A program made the translations under genes and the position numbers. From NCBI RefSeq assembly GCF_017355205.1, contig NZ_JADIJK010000032.1:1-56012 (forward strand): a DNA stretch of 56,012 nucleotides, given 5' to 3'. Below the pieces are notes generated by a model. The model was not told where the DNA came from and searched no databases. It worked only from the letters and a program-made list of their open reading frames with translations. Positions within the stretch are counted from its first letter, which is position 1. Each line of letters starts with the position of its first letter. This DNA comes from Bacillus sp. SD088. GTDB taxonomy: Bacteria; Bacillota; Bacilli; Bacillales; Bacillaceae_C. Below, piece by piece: positions 35,173-43,454 of the stretch.

Positions 35173-36156
35173 CTATTCAGGTAAAAATTCATTTGTAAAT
35201 GCTTTTTCTACATCAATTTCTTTTTCTAAAACCTTATTCTCTAGCATCCAATCCATATAGTTTTGCCATACTTCTTGTTTTTGCTCTCCCCAGCGCGCGG
35301 CATCATCTTGATAACGGGTGGCCAACCATTCTTGACTTTTTCGCACAAGTTCTTCATCCAAGTCTGGTTCCGCCTCGATTAAAACCTCTGCCGCTGCTTC
35401 CGGATCATCGATTGCCAATTGATAGCCCATGGATACAGCCTTCATAAAGGCTTTTACTGTATCAGGATCTTCCTCAATCATTTTCTCACTTGTTGAAATG
35501 ACCGGCGTATAATAATCGAGCTTGTCCGAATAATCGGTGAGATAGATCATATTTATATCATCCCCGCGCAGCTCGGCTTCTACACCAGTCCAGGCATAAT
35601 AGATCCACGCAAAATCGATATCTCTTTGCACTGCTGTAAAAAAATCGGTATCGCCCATATTAATCACATCAACTTTAGCAAAATCCCCTTCGTCTGCTTC
35701 CATCAAGGAAGTCAAAACAGCTTGTTCGACCGGAGCTCCCCATCCGCCGTATGTTTTTCCTTCAAAATCACGCGGCTTTTCAATTCTTTTCTCGACTGGT
35801 GAAGCGAGGCCTGACGTATTATGTTGAATGACTGCCCCTATTGATACAATTGGAATATCTTGAGCCCTTGCTTCTGTTAAGCTTTCTTGCGCACCGATTC
35901 CAAATTCAGATTTACCAGATGCAACTAACTGATCAGCTCCCGCCTCACCTGGAAGCATAATCTCAACATCCAATCCCTCATCCTCAAAATAGCCTTGATC
36001 ACGCGCAACATATAAACCCGTATGATTGGTATTCGGTGTCCAATCAAGAACAATCGATACTTTCTTCAAGCCTGCCTCACTTTTCTCTTCTGTTGTCCCA
36101 CTACATCCTGCAAGCAGAAGAAAAGCTGCTAAACTAATACCGAACCACTTTTTCAT
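35173..36156 (-). CDS. thiY: Thiamine-precursor-binding lipoprotein (ThiY/NMT1 family)
   Basis: A 327-residue extracellular solute-binding protein of the NMT1/THI5 family. A signal peptide ends in the lipobox LLAGC. The mature part opens with SIVLDWTPNTNHTGLYVA, the signature of ThiY proteins, which bind formylaminopyrimidine or HMP-like precursors. The ATG at 36156 follows GGAGGG by eight bases. The frame upstream of it belongs to a repeat. It is the first gene of the TPP-controlled operon, but about 250 bases of repeats separate it from the riboswitch. Confidence 0.88.
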   Translation of the reverse strand: MKKWFGISLAAFLLLAGCSGTTEEKSEAGLKKVSIVLDWTPNTNHTGLYVARDQGYFEDEGLDVEIMLPGEAGADQLVASGKSEFGIGAQESLTEARAQDIPIVSIGAVIQHNTSGLASPVEKRIEKPRDFEGKTYGGWGAPVEQAVLTSLMEADEGDFAKVDVINMGDTDFFTAVQRDIDFAWIYYAWTGVEAELRGDDINMIYLTDYSDKLDYYTPVISTSEKMIEEDPDTVKAFMKAVSMGYQLAIDDPEAAAEVLIEAEPDLDEELVRKSQEWLATRYQDDAARWGEQKQEVWQNYMDWMLENKVLEKEIDVEKAFTNEFLPE

Positions 36157-36198
36157 CTCTTTCTCCCTCCATGTTTTTCCGGAAAATGAACCCATAAA

Positions 36199-36360
36199 CA
36201 TAAGAAAAGCGCAAGCGCCTTGCTCAGCCCCGACAAGCAAATGTTCTGAGACAAGAAAAGTCCGGTTTTGACTTTTATTGGCTCAGGTTATTTGACCTCG
36301 AGGGGCTGGGCGCTGGAGCTAGATCAAAACACTAGCCAAAATTTTATACTTTCTTATCTT
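36199..36360 (+). repeat. GCGC repeat subfamily 1 copy B
   Basis: Almost identical to 4838-4998 over about 160 bp, including the AT-rich tail ending TTATACTTTCTTATCTT. It lies between the TPP riboswitch terminator and thiY. Confidence 0.9.
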
Positions 36361-36455
36361 TTAAGAAAAGCACAAGCGCCTTGTTCAGTCCATCGAGATC
36401 AACCGCCACATAAACAGGTTGCCCTTTTCCACAAGCTAAGATTTTATAAGCAATG
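36361..36455 (+). repeat. Truncated GCGC repeat
   Basis: Opens AAGAAAAGCACAAGCGCC and ends in the AAGATTTTATAAG tail seen in relatives, with most of the core missing. It lies directly next to copy B. Confidence 0.55.
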
Positions 36456-36460
36456 AAAAA

Positions 36461-36490
36461 GATGCCCAGGTTCGTTTGAACCTGGGCATC
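36461..36490 (-). terminator. Expression-platform terminator of the TPP riboswitch
   Basis: GATGCCCAGGTTC and GAACCTGGGCATC form a perfect 13-bp stem, followed on the minus strand by TTTTTC. It is located directly downstream of the aptamer. Confidence 0.88.
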
Positions 36491-36533
36491 TTGAAAGAAC
36501 ATTCATCAATTGAATGAATTCATGTTCCCTTCG

Positions 36534-36608
36534 CTGGTCTTAACCAGGGCAGGTTCTAAGGGTCAGCATCTCAAGGATGCACTCTCAACCGGCATAACCG
36601 GTCCCCCC
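36534..36608 (-). promoter_or_regulatory. TPP (thi-box) riboswitch aptamer
   Basis: The minus strand shows GGGGACCGGTT, the GGTTGAGAGTG pyrimidine-sensor region, GCTGACCC and AGAACCTGCCCTGGTTAAG followed by ACCAGCGAAGGGAA. These are the conserved blocks of the thi box. Thiamine pyrophosphate binding would favour the downstream terminator and shut off thiY and the transporter genes. Confidence 0.92.
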
Positions 36609-36638
36609 ACATTCCATATATTATTATTTTCATATTTT

Positions 36639-36660
36639 ATTATAGCAGATTGCTGAACGA
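36639..36660 (-). promoter_or_regulatory. Probable promoter of the TPP-riboswitch transcript
   Basis: On the minus strand TGCTATAAT gives an extended -10 (TATAAT at 36639-36644). No strong -35 box is obvious. It lies about 30 bases before the aptamer. Confidence 0.55.
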
Positions 36661-36679
36661 AAGCCAGATCGACGACTTA

Positions 36680-36910
36680 TTAATAAGCAAAAGCGGCCGA
36701 AAAAGCAAAAATAATAATAAGGATGATGATATAAAATATAAACACAACTGCAACGGTTCCCGCCATTACAATTAAATAAGCTTTAGCAAATAAATTGCGG
36801 GGCTCATCTCTATCTACCGCCCATATAATTAACATGACAATATTCACAATTGGAAGTGCGAGCAAGATCATCGTAATAATCCAATCTTTTAATGTCATAT
36901 TTTTTTGCAT
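36680..36910 (-). CDS. Small two-helix membrane protein
   Basis: The 76 residues contain two long hydrophobic segments (about 10-30 and 45-72) separated by a short charged loop DRDEPRNLFAKAY. GAGGTGAG precedes the ATG. The layout fits the small DUF-type inner-membrane proteins common in Bacillaceae. No specific function is recognised, and it stands alone. Confidence 0.65.
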   Translation of the reverse strand: MQKNMTLKDWIITMILLALPIVNIVMLIIWAVDRDEPRNLFAKAYLIVMAGTVAVVFIFYIIILIIIFAFSAAFAY

Positions 36911-37032
36911 AAGCTTCTCACCTCTTTCGTTGCTTCACAATGTTAGTTATTAATGTTTATGAGACCATTGTCCATTTTACTATTAAATCCAAAGATTACC
37001 AGAGAATTTTTTAAAATATCACTTGTGAGCTA

Positions 37033-37639
37033 TTATTTCTTTGAATTCTCAAATGCAAATTTCTTAATTTTGCAAATATAAAAAGGGTACTCAGGAAATT
37101 CCTTATATATTTTCTGCTTTTCTAAAAGGTAATCCGTATTTTGAATGTATTCCTCAACCATTTCACCAGGCGAATATCTTAAATGCGCCATAAACATAAG
37201 ATAGCCTCCGCTTTTTAGTAAATCGAAGCAAGCATCAAGACTTTTTTGGAAATCTCCTATTTCATTTATAGCCGAACCAATCATTGTGACAAGATCATAT
37301 CTTTCCTTAGGTAAATTGGGATCAAAAATGCTCTTGCATATAACCTGAGATGGATTGGGGTGCCTTTCTCTTTCCTGCCTATATTGAAATATTCCACATA
37401 TTTCTTCGTCTAAATCAATGCTAGTCAACTGTCCTTTATCTTTTAGCCAATATCCCAGAAAGTCATCCCAGTCACCGGTACCAATTCCGACATTACAAAC
37501 TCGCATTCCTTCCGTAGCCGTAAATGATTTTCTTATAAAATCTCTTGTACTCACTTCTGTATGGAGAGGTGTTCCATTCACCAGCTTCAGGACTTTTAAG
37601 TTCAAGATAATAGTGAAATAATTTTTCATCCATTTTCAT
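37033..37639 (-). pseudogene. SAM-dependent methyltransferase, frameshifted
   Basis: The likely start is ATG 37639 behind GGGAGG. That frame gives a plausible N terminus (FHYYLELKSPEAGEWNTSPY) and stops at 37493. The downstream frame carries the class I SAM motif VCNVGIGTGDW, SIDLDEEI and a FDLLKSGGYLMF block. Removing one base near 37505-37510 (in GGAAGGAATG) joins the two as GYGRMRVCNVG. It is either a natural frameshift or a sequencing error. A start at 37629 in the second frame lacks a ribosome binding site. Confidence 0.7.
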
Positions 37640-37709
37640 TAAAAAGGCCTCCCATAATTATTTGTTTCCAGTCATAAGGTCAGTTCGTTATGCACTATAA
37701 TTGTCACAA

Positions 37710-38463
37710 TCATCTATACTTTCTTATCGGTTGGTCATCCCAAATTTGCACTTCAATATACCGCTCTGGTCCTTTATTCCCTTCCGGATTCCATTCTTGC
37801 GGCAAGCCATATTGATCGATGACTTCATAAAGTGAACCTTCAATCAGTGGGGGTTTTCTTTCATCCCCCACTGATTTCAGAAGATCAAGGGCTAAATTCG
37901 CGACGTCCTGTCGCAACGCCTTTGTGACCAACTTCCTGTCGGCCCGAACCGATCGGGCTTTTACGGGCAGTGTATCCCCCACCTATGCTTCTCCGTATTC
38001 TCTAAAGCCTTGAGGTAGGGGTATTACTGCCCGTTAATGCGGGATAAATTTCTTCAAGCGTATAAACTTGCCCCCGATAGGATTTTCCATCTTGGTACCT
38101 CATAGTCGGAAATAAATCGCCATAGGTAAAGCTAATCACTGACGAATCAAACTCTGCTATTGGAATTAGTAGCTCTTGGCCTGTTGGATACCAGTCTAAC
38201 AACCACGGACACTCCCCCAAGGTCATATAATGCGGATGAGTTCGAAGCGGCTTTCCACCCTTGGAAATAAATAAGTCTCTTGCTCTTAATTCTAGCCTAT
38301 GACGAATTTTAAGATAATCAAAAGAACGTTTGCTAGCAAATCCCCGTTTACTCTCTCTAATATCATTCAAAACTTGTTCAGCCTCTGCCAATTCAAGATC
38401 TGATAAATTGCGGAAAGGACCGGTTGAGTCATCATAATAATGATATAAAAACTGAATTATCAT
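37710..38463 (-). pseudogene. Unknown conserved protein, interrupted by an ATAAA-bounded element
   Basis: The N-terminal part (38463 to 38044) begins MIIQFLYHYYDDSTGPF, with GGAGGGG before the ATG. The C-terminal part (37831 to 37710) continues EVIDQYGLPQEWNPEG and ends RKYR. Deleting 37827-38043 and keeping one TTTAT restores a continuous frame across EEIYEVIDQYG, about 178 residues. The family is not named with certainty; it looks like a small soluble Bacillus-group protein. The insertion almost certainly inactivates it. Confidence 0.8.
37827..38048 (+). mobile_element. ATAAA-bounded element inserted in a gene (217 bp)
   Basis: ATAAA occurs at 37827-37831 and 38044-38048. A hairpin AATCAGTGGGGG/CCCCCACTGATT lies near the left end. 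A larger hairpin GGGCAGTGTATCCCCC...GGGGTATTACTGCCC and the palindrome CCCGTTAATGCGGG lie near the right end. The shared cassette is in the middle. Subterminal hairpins and a fixed flanking pentamer resemble IS200/IS605-type non-autonomous elements; no transposase is present. Confidence 0.8.
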
Positions 38464-38741
38464 CCCCTCCTAATTTAGTAATCATTATTCACTTCTTTCT
38501 ATATAGCCGGATAAAAAAGAAATCATAACCATTAGACAACCAATGGCTAATATACTTTCTCATTCTTATGGAATACGAAAACATTCCCATTGAGGTTTCA
38601 TCTTTTCCCTCTTTCAGCTGTCATTTACGGTAATTCGTAAGCCCTTTACACCACTTCTTAAAGATGGCTAAGTATATTATTCACTTTCTTAGTGGAACAT
38701 AATAGGCAGTGAATATTGAAAAAATAGGAGGATCTATCATT

Positions 38742-39875
38742 ATGAAAGCCGTGACTTATCAAGGACCAAAGCATATACAGGTGAACGAAGTAGAGGACGC
38801 AAAATTAGAGAAAAAAGATGATGTGATTGTCAAGATTACTTCTACTGCTATATGTGGGTCTGATTTACATTTATATCAAGGAAATTTCCCATTACCTCCC
38901 GGATACATTATTGGCCATGAACCGATGGGGATTGTTGAAGAAACAGGACCTGAAGTCACGAAGGTAAAAAAGGGGGATCGTGTAGTTATTCCTTTTACCG
39001 TTGCATGCGGCCAATGCGTTTATTGCGAGCACAAGATGGAAAGCCAATGTGATAACGCAAATCCTCATTACGATTCAGGAGGATACTTTGGTTATTCTGA
39101 GAAGTTCGGAAACCACCCAGGTGGTCAGGCAGAATATTTAAAAGTCCCTTTTGGAAATTTTACTCCCTTTGTGGTTCCCGAATCATGTGAATTAGAAGAT
39201 GAATCATTGCTATTTTTATCCGATGTTCTCCCTACTGCATACTGGAGTGTAGTCAATGCAGGAGTAAAACCAGGAGACACTGTGATCGTACTTGGTTGTG
39301 GGCCTATTGGGTTAATGGCGCAAAAATTCGCATGGATGAAAGGTGCCGAGCGAGTGATAGCTGTTGATTATCTAGATTATCGGATGATGCATGCAAAGAG
39401 GATGAACAATGTTGAAGTTTTTGAATTTACAAATCATCCAGATATGGGTGAGCATTTGAAAGAAATCACTCATGGCGGAGCAGATATAGTCATTGATTGT
39501 GTAGGGATGGACGGGAAAAAATCACCTTTAGAGTTTCTTGAACAAAAATTAAAGTTGCAAGGTGGAACCCTTGGCCCAATTCAAATTGCTACAAAAGCTG
39601 TTCGTAAATATGGAACAGTCCAACTAACAGGTGTTTACGGGGGCAACTATAATCTGTTTCCATTAGGCGCATTTTGGGTGAGAAATATTAATCTAAAAAT
39701 GGGACAGGCGCCAGCCAGACATTTTATGCCCCAATTATTTGAAAAAATAATGAATAAAGAATTTGACCCAAGAGAAATTATTACACACAAATTATCCCTT
39801 GAGGAAGCAAGTCATGGTTATCAACTTTTTAATAATCGTGAAGATGACTGTATAAAAGTTGTATTAAAACCGTAA
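38742..39875 (+). CDS. adhB: Zinc-dependent alcohol dehydrogenase, AdhB/formaldehyde-dehydrogenase-like
   Basis: The 377 residues contain ICGSDLHLYQG and IIGHEPMG (catalytic zinc), the structural zinc loop CGQCVYCEHKMESQC, and the NAD site VIVLGCGPIGLMAQ. The long insert after the structural zinc (YFGYSEKFGNHPGGQAEYL) marks the AdhB/glutathione-independent formaldehyde dehydrogenase-like group. The ATG at 38742 follows GGAGG. An upstream ATG (38709) has no site. It stands alone with its own palindromic terminator. The physiological substrate is unknown. Confidence 0.88.
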   Translation: MKAVTYQGPKHIQVNEVEDAKLEKKDDVIVKITSTAICGSDLHLYQGNFPLPPGYIIGHEPMGIVEETGPEVTKVKKGDRVVIPFTVACGQCVYCEHKMESQCDNANPHYDSGGYFGYSEKFGNHPGGQAEYLKVPFGNFTPFVVPESCELEDESLLFLSDVLPTAYWSVVNAGVKPGDTVIVLGCGPIGLMAQKFAWMKGAERVIAVDYLDYRMMHAKRMNNVEVFEFTNHPDMGEHLKEITHGGADIVIDCVGMDGKKSPLEFLEQKLKLQGGTLGPIQIATKAVRKYGTVQLTGVYGGNYNLFPLGAFWVRNINLKMGQAPARHFMPQLFEKIMNKEFDPREIITHKLSLEEASHGYQLFNNREDDCIKVVLKP

Positions 39876-39974
39876 GCCTAGTTTCATATTGATAGGGACT
39901 CTATTTTCAACCATAAAAACCATGAATCGTGCTTCTACTGGCTATTGATCCCATACTTACAATTCTAAATTTTT

Positions 39975-40000
39975 GAGGTTCTTCAAATTTGAAGAACCTC
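39975..40000. terminator. Perfect palindrome after adhB
   Basis: GAGGTTCTTCAAA and TTTGAAGAACCTC form a 26-bp perfect palindrome flanked by T4 and by A-rich DNA. It is a probable bidirectional terminator between adhB and the convergent Nudix gene. Confidence 0.7.
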
Positions 40001-40099
40001 CACAAAAAAGTCTGATCATTTTCTTTCTGTGTTGTTCCATGATATAAGGCTTCCTAAATTTAAGGTAATATAGGATGTCTGCACCTTTCATAAAATTCC

Positions 40100-41110
40100 C
40101 TATAAATCTATAGCTTTCAAGATATCCTTTACCAAAAATTCTGATATGTTATCACGATTGGTTTCATTTAAATTTATTATCTTTGCTTTCTTTAGATATT
40201 TAATTTTGTCTATTTCAGCATGACTATCTAAAGGGACTGTTCCGAGGACAATATGATTATTGGAAACAATGTCTAATATCATTTTTTGAAAAGAGGTGGA
40301 CAGCAATTGCATAAATCCAATTTCATCGATTACAATTATTTTCTTTGAAGACAAGGCGTCTTGCAGTACTTTAATAGCAAAACTTTCGAATGCCTCTATA
40401 TCCATTCCGTATCTTCCAATTCGAGTCTTGCTTGGACTTTCCACATTTGCTATTTCTACACTCCCTCCATTAATGGAGACACATTGGAAACCTATTCGAT
40501 CATATGAATTGGTAATCTCTTCTGTATAGAATCCACCGCAAATATCTATCCCAATTTCATTAATTAGTTTTTTTATCATCGTTGTCTTGCCCATCCTCGG
40601 CTTTCCGGTAAGTAAAAAAATATTTCTAGCATTCTTATTTCCTTCGTCTAACCTTGACAACAGCTTGTAATTAGGAGGATTCAAATTCCACGTCTCGTAT
40701 GGAACAGAGTTTACTACATTTAGTGCATCAAGTGTGCGTGATTTTATATTAGGTCGTTTAACATATTCATCAATATTAGCATGATCCAAATCTAGATATT
40801 TAGCCTCCAGAATTTCCTCAGGTTGAATTCTTATTTCACCACTAACATATTCCGCATTAAAAACCATAGACAGAACGTGAATACGTTCATTGTAGTAAAC
40901 GCCAGTTATTCCTAAAGGGCGAATAACAATTCCCGTTTCTTCCAAAAATTCTCGGCAAATCGCTATATCTAATGGTTCGCCTGCATCAACAAATCCTCCA
41001 GGCATTTCCCAAGTGTCAGATCTCCAATGTGTACGAACCATTAAACATTGTCCATTCTCGTTCTTTACAAGTGCTGAAACTGCAACTAAATGCTTTGACT
41101 GTTCTTTCAT
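40100..41110 (-). CDS. Nudix hydrolase - THEP1 NTPase fusion protein
   Basis: The 336 residues carry an N-terminal Nudix domain (about 5-130) with a perfect Nudix box at 39-61 (G39, E45, R53, E54, E57, E58, G60). A linker (about 131-162) leads to a THEP1-type nucleoside triphosphatase domain (about 163-333). The THEP1 motifs are Walker A GKPRMGKTT (169-177), GGFYTEEI, IGRYGMDIEAFE and Walker B IIVIDEIG (Asp262, Glu263). Both domains hydrolyse nucleotides, so a house-cleaning or nucleotide-signal role is likely. The combination is unusual. It stands alone. Confidence 0.85.
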   Translation of the reverse strand: MKEQSKHLVAVSALVKNENGQCLMVRTHWRSDTWEMPGGFVDAGEPLDIAICREFLEETGIVIRPLGITGVYYNERIHVLSMVFNAEYVSGEIRIQPEEILEAKYLDLDHANIDEYVKRPNIKSRTLDALNVVNSVPYETWNLNPPNYKLLSRLDEGNKNARNIFLLTGKPRMGKTTMIKKLINEIGIDICGGFYTEEITNSYDRIGFQCVSINGGSVEIANVESPSKTRIGRYGMDIEAFESFAIKVLQDALSSKKIIVIDEIGFMQLLSTSFQKMILDIVSNNHIVLGTVPLDSHAEIDKIKYLKKAKIINLNETNRDNISEFLVKDILKAIDL

Positions 41111-41178
41111 CTAATAACACCCCTAATCTATTTGCCATTCAAAGACTCGATTATATCAATCTTGTTTTCAAATCAACA

Positions 41179-42093
41179 CTACTCCTTAGAAGTGAGAATC
41201 TCTCTTAATGCCGCCTCCAGTTCTGGGTATTGAAAATTATAAGAGGCATTTAAAGCTTTCTCCGGGATCGCTCTTTGTCCACTAAGTAACATTTCACTCA
41301 TTTCCCCTAATAATGCTTTCATCGCAACGCTGGGTACGGGAAACCAATGAGGGCGATGAAGGACATGTGCAATCATTTTACCGAAATCATCCATTCTTTT
41401 CGGTTCAGGTGCTGTCACATTCAGAGGTCCGTGAATATGGGACTGTTCAATCGCTAGTACAATCATTCCCGCTACATCTGCTACGTGAATCCATGATACC
41501 CATTGTGTTCCTGCCCCTATCCTCCCTCCGACTCCCAGCTTGTATGGTAAAGCCATAAGTGGAAAAGCTCCACCTGTTTTTCCAAGGACGATGCCAAAGC
41601 GGGTGTATACGGTGCGCACACCCCATTTTTCTGCTGTAGAAGCTAACTCTTCCCATGTTTGGACAACTGTTGCCAGAAAGTCACTCGCATTCGAGTTTAC
41701 TTCCTCTGTGAAGGTTGCGGTTTCGGACATGCCATAATAGCCAATGGCAGAGGCGTTCACAAGTACGCTTGGCTTTAGTTCTAGGTTTTCAATGATCCGT
41801 AAAACTTCCTTGGTCGCCGTGATGCGGCTTTGAAGGATTCGTTGCTTCTTTGCTTTCGTCCATCGGATTCCGTTAATCGATTCCCCAGCCAAGTTCACAA
41901 AGGCATCGACCTTTTCTAATTGTGTTTCCGGTTGGCTGTTAGGGATAAGCCATTCGACATATTGGATTTGTTTGGTTGACTGAAATTTCGAAGGATCCCT
42001 CGTTAAAATTGTCAAGCGATGTCCTCTGCCTAGCAGTTGTTTTTGCAACACTTGTCCAATAAAACCGCTACCCCCTGCGATGACAATATGCAT
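41179..42093 (-). CDS. yfhF: TIGR01777-family NAD-dependent epimerase/sugar-nucleotide-type protein, YfhF-like
   Basis: A 304-residue extended SDR with IAGGSGFIGQVL (NAD(P) site), VNLAGESINGIRW, SAIGYYGMSE and the C-terminal DUF1731-like segment LLGEMSEMLLSGQRAIPEK. These are signatures of the YfhF/TIGR01777 family, whose reaction is unknown. The ATG at 42093 is the only well-placed start, behind GGAG. It follows larC in the same direction with a short gap. Confidence 0.88.
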   Translation of the reverse strand: MHIVIAGGSGFIGQVLQKQLLGRGHRLTILTRDPSKFQSTKQIQYVEWLIPNSQPETQLEKVDAFVNLAGESINGIRWTKAKKQRILQSRITATKEVLRIIENLELKPSVLVNASAIGYYGMSETATFTEEVNSNASDFLATVVQTWEELASTAEKWGVRTVYTRFGIVLGKTGGAFPLMALPYKLGVGGRIGAGTQWVSWIHVADVAGMIVLAIEQSHIHGPLNVTAPEPKRMDDFGKMIAHVLHRPHWFPVPSVAMKALLGEMSEMLLSGQRAIPEKALNASYNFQYPELEAALREILTSKE

Positions 42094-42145
42094 GCCCTTT
42101 CTCCTTTCCTGAGTGAATATATTTCTGTTCCATATTCGAGGTATT

Positions 42146-42589
42146 TCAATCATTTTTGATGGTTAAAGCTGCTTTATACACCTTCTGAAAAGAAAGCTTG
42201 TGCTCAAGGGCTGCCCGCTTCACATCTTCATATTCTGGCATGGCACGGATAATATTTCCGTCTTTTATCGCTTGTTTGATGCGGATCGTGCCATATTCTG
42301 TATCCACTGAGGCAATATTTCTTTCTAAAATAGTGCGTGTAGATGGATGTGTGCGCACTCCAAGAGTGGTCGTTTCCTCTAGCAAAATATTAGTTAAGGC
42401 GAGTTCAAGTGCTTCGGGTGCCAGCGTCGTAAGCAATACTCCTGGGCGGTTTTTTTTCATAAAGATAGGGGTATGATAGACATCTAGAGCCCCAGCTTCT
42501 AGCAGCCTTTCCATTGTAAATCCAAGTGCCTCTCCCGTCATATCATCCATTTGACATTCCAAAATAGAGATCACCTCATGCCGATTCAC
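42146..42589 (-). CDS. larC: Nickel pincer cofactor biosynthesis protein LarC, C-terminal part
   Basis: The 147-residue frame continues LarC: ISILECQMDDMTGEALGF and ALDVYHTPIFMKKNRPG are C-terminal LarC motifs. A GTG at 42589 could start it separately, but its frame is joined to the upstream gene by a -1 shift at A AAA AAG. LarC installs nickel into the pyridinium dithiocarboxylate cofactor of lactate racemase-type enzymes. In Lactobacillus plantarum larC is made by programmed frameshifting, and this arrangement is the same. Confidence 0.85.
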   Translation of the reverse strand: MNRHEVISILECQMDDMTGEALGFTMERLLEAGALDVYHTPIFMKKNRPGVLLTTLAPEALELALTNILLEETTTLGVRTHPSTRTILERNIASVDTEYGTIRIKQAIKDGNIIRAMPEYEDVKRAALEHKLSFQKVYKAALTIKND

Positions 42590-43440
42590 GCTAGAGGCTT
42601 TTTTTTTACCTCTTCCCCAATCATCACCCTTAGGACATTGGGGCGGCTTGGGATATCTCGTGTTCCCGCCCCGTAACCAATCGCTCCTACCTTCATCGCA
42701 GGCAATGACCCAAAGGTATTAGCTTGGCTCACTACGATTGCTGCCCCAGTGGGTGTGGTTAATTCATAGGATAATTCCGTTGGTGCAATCGGAATGTTTT
42801 TCATCATCTCCATCGTTGCCGGAGCTGGAACAGGATAAATGCCATGGGCACAACGAATACTTCCAGAACCAAGTGGAACAGGTGCAGAGATCACCTCAGC
42901 AATCTCTAATTCTTCCAAAGCGATCGCAGTGGCAACAATATCGACAATCGAATCGATAGCGCCTACTTCGTGAAAATGCACGCTTTCAACCGGCATATGA
43001 TGGATTTTCGCTTCTGACTTAGCAATCGGGGCAAAAATCTGCTTACTGCGTTCCTTAACACCCGGTGCCAATTCAGATTCCTCAATTAGCTGGAGAATAT
43101 CTGCATAGCTGCGATGGTGATGATCGTGATCGTGCCCATGGCCATGACTATGCGTCCCATGGTGGTGGTGATGCCCTTGATCATGAGCGTGATGATGGCT
43201 ATGTTCATGGGAATAACCAGCATGTTCATGCACGTGTTCATCCTCTTCTAAAAGTACATCAAATTTTGTTGAACTAATGCCTTCTTTCATCACTTTTCTT
43301 TTATTTAATTGGTAGCCTTGGACATTTAATTTCTGTAATTCTTGTTGAATATTTTCAAAGGAGGCACCTGCATCAATAAGAGCGCCTACCATCATATCTC
43401 CACTAATCCCTGAAAAACAATCGATATAAAGAGTTTTCAT
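42586..43440 (-). CDS. larC: Nickel pincer cofactor biosynthesis protein LarC, N-terminal part
   Basis: The 284 residues open YIDCFSGISGDMMVGALIDAG, the LarC signature. A histidine-rich loop (about 69-110, many His-Gly/Asp-His steps) probably binds nickel. VHFHEVGAIDSIVDIV and TPTGAAIV follow. The zero-frame product ends soon after a run of nine A. The run contains A AAA AAG in the correct phase (42598-42604), and a -1 shift would add the 147-residue part. larB, larE and lactate racemase are not in this window. Confidence 0.9.
   Translation of the reverse strand: MKTLYIDCFSGISGDMMVGALIDAGASFENIQQELQKLNVQGYQLNKRKVMKEGISSTKFDVLLEEDEHVHEHAGYSHEHSHHHAHDQGHHHHHGTHSHGHGHDHDHHHRSYADILQLIEESELAPGVKERSKQIFAPIAKSEAKIHHMPVESVHFHEVGAIDSIVDIVATAIALEELEIAEVISAPVPLGSGSIRCAHGIYPVPAPATMEMMKNIPIAPTELSYELTTPTGAAIVVSQANTFGSLPAMKVGAIGYGAGTRDIPSRPNVLRVMIGEEVKKKPLA
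42598..42607 (-). promoter_or_regulatory. Slippery site for -1 frameshift in larC
   Basis: Nine consecutive A on the minus strand, read GTA AAA AAA AAG, contain the canonical X XXY YYZ heptamer A AAA AAG. A -1 slip puts ribosomes into GCC TCT AGC GTG AAT, the larC C-terminal frame. Confidence 0.75.
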
Positions 43441-43454
43441 CTATTTTCTCTCCT

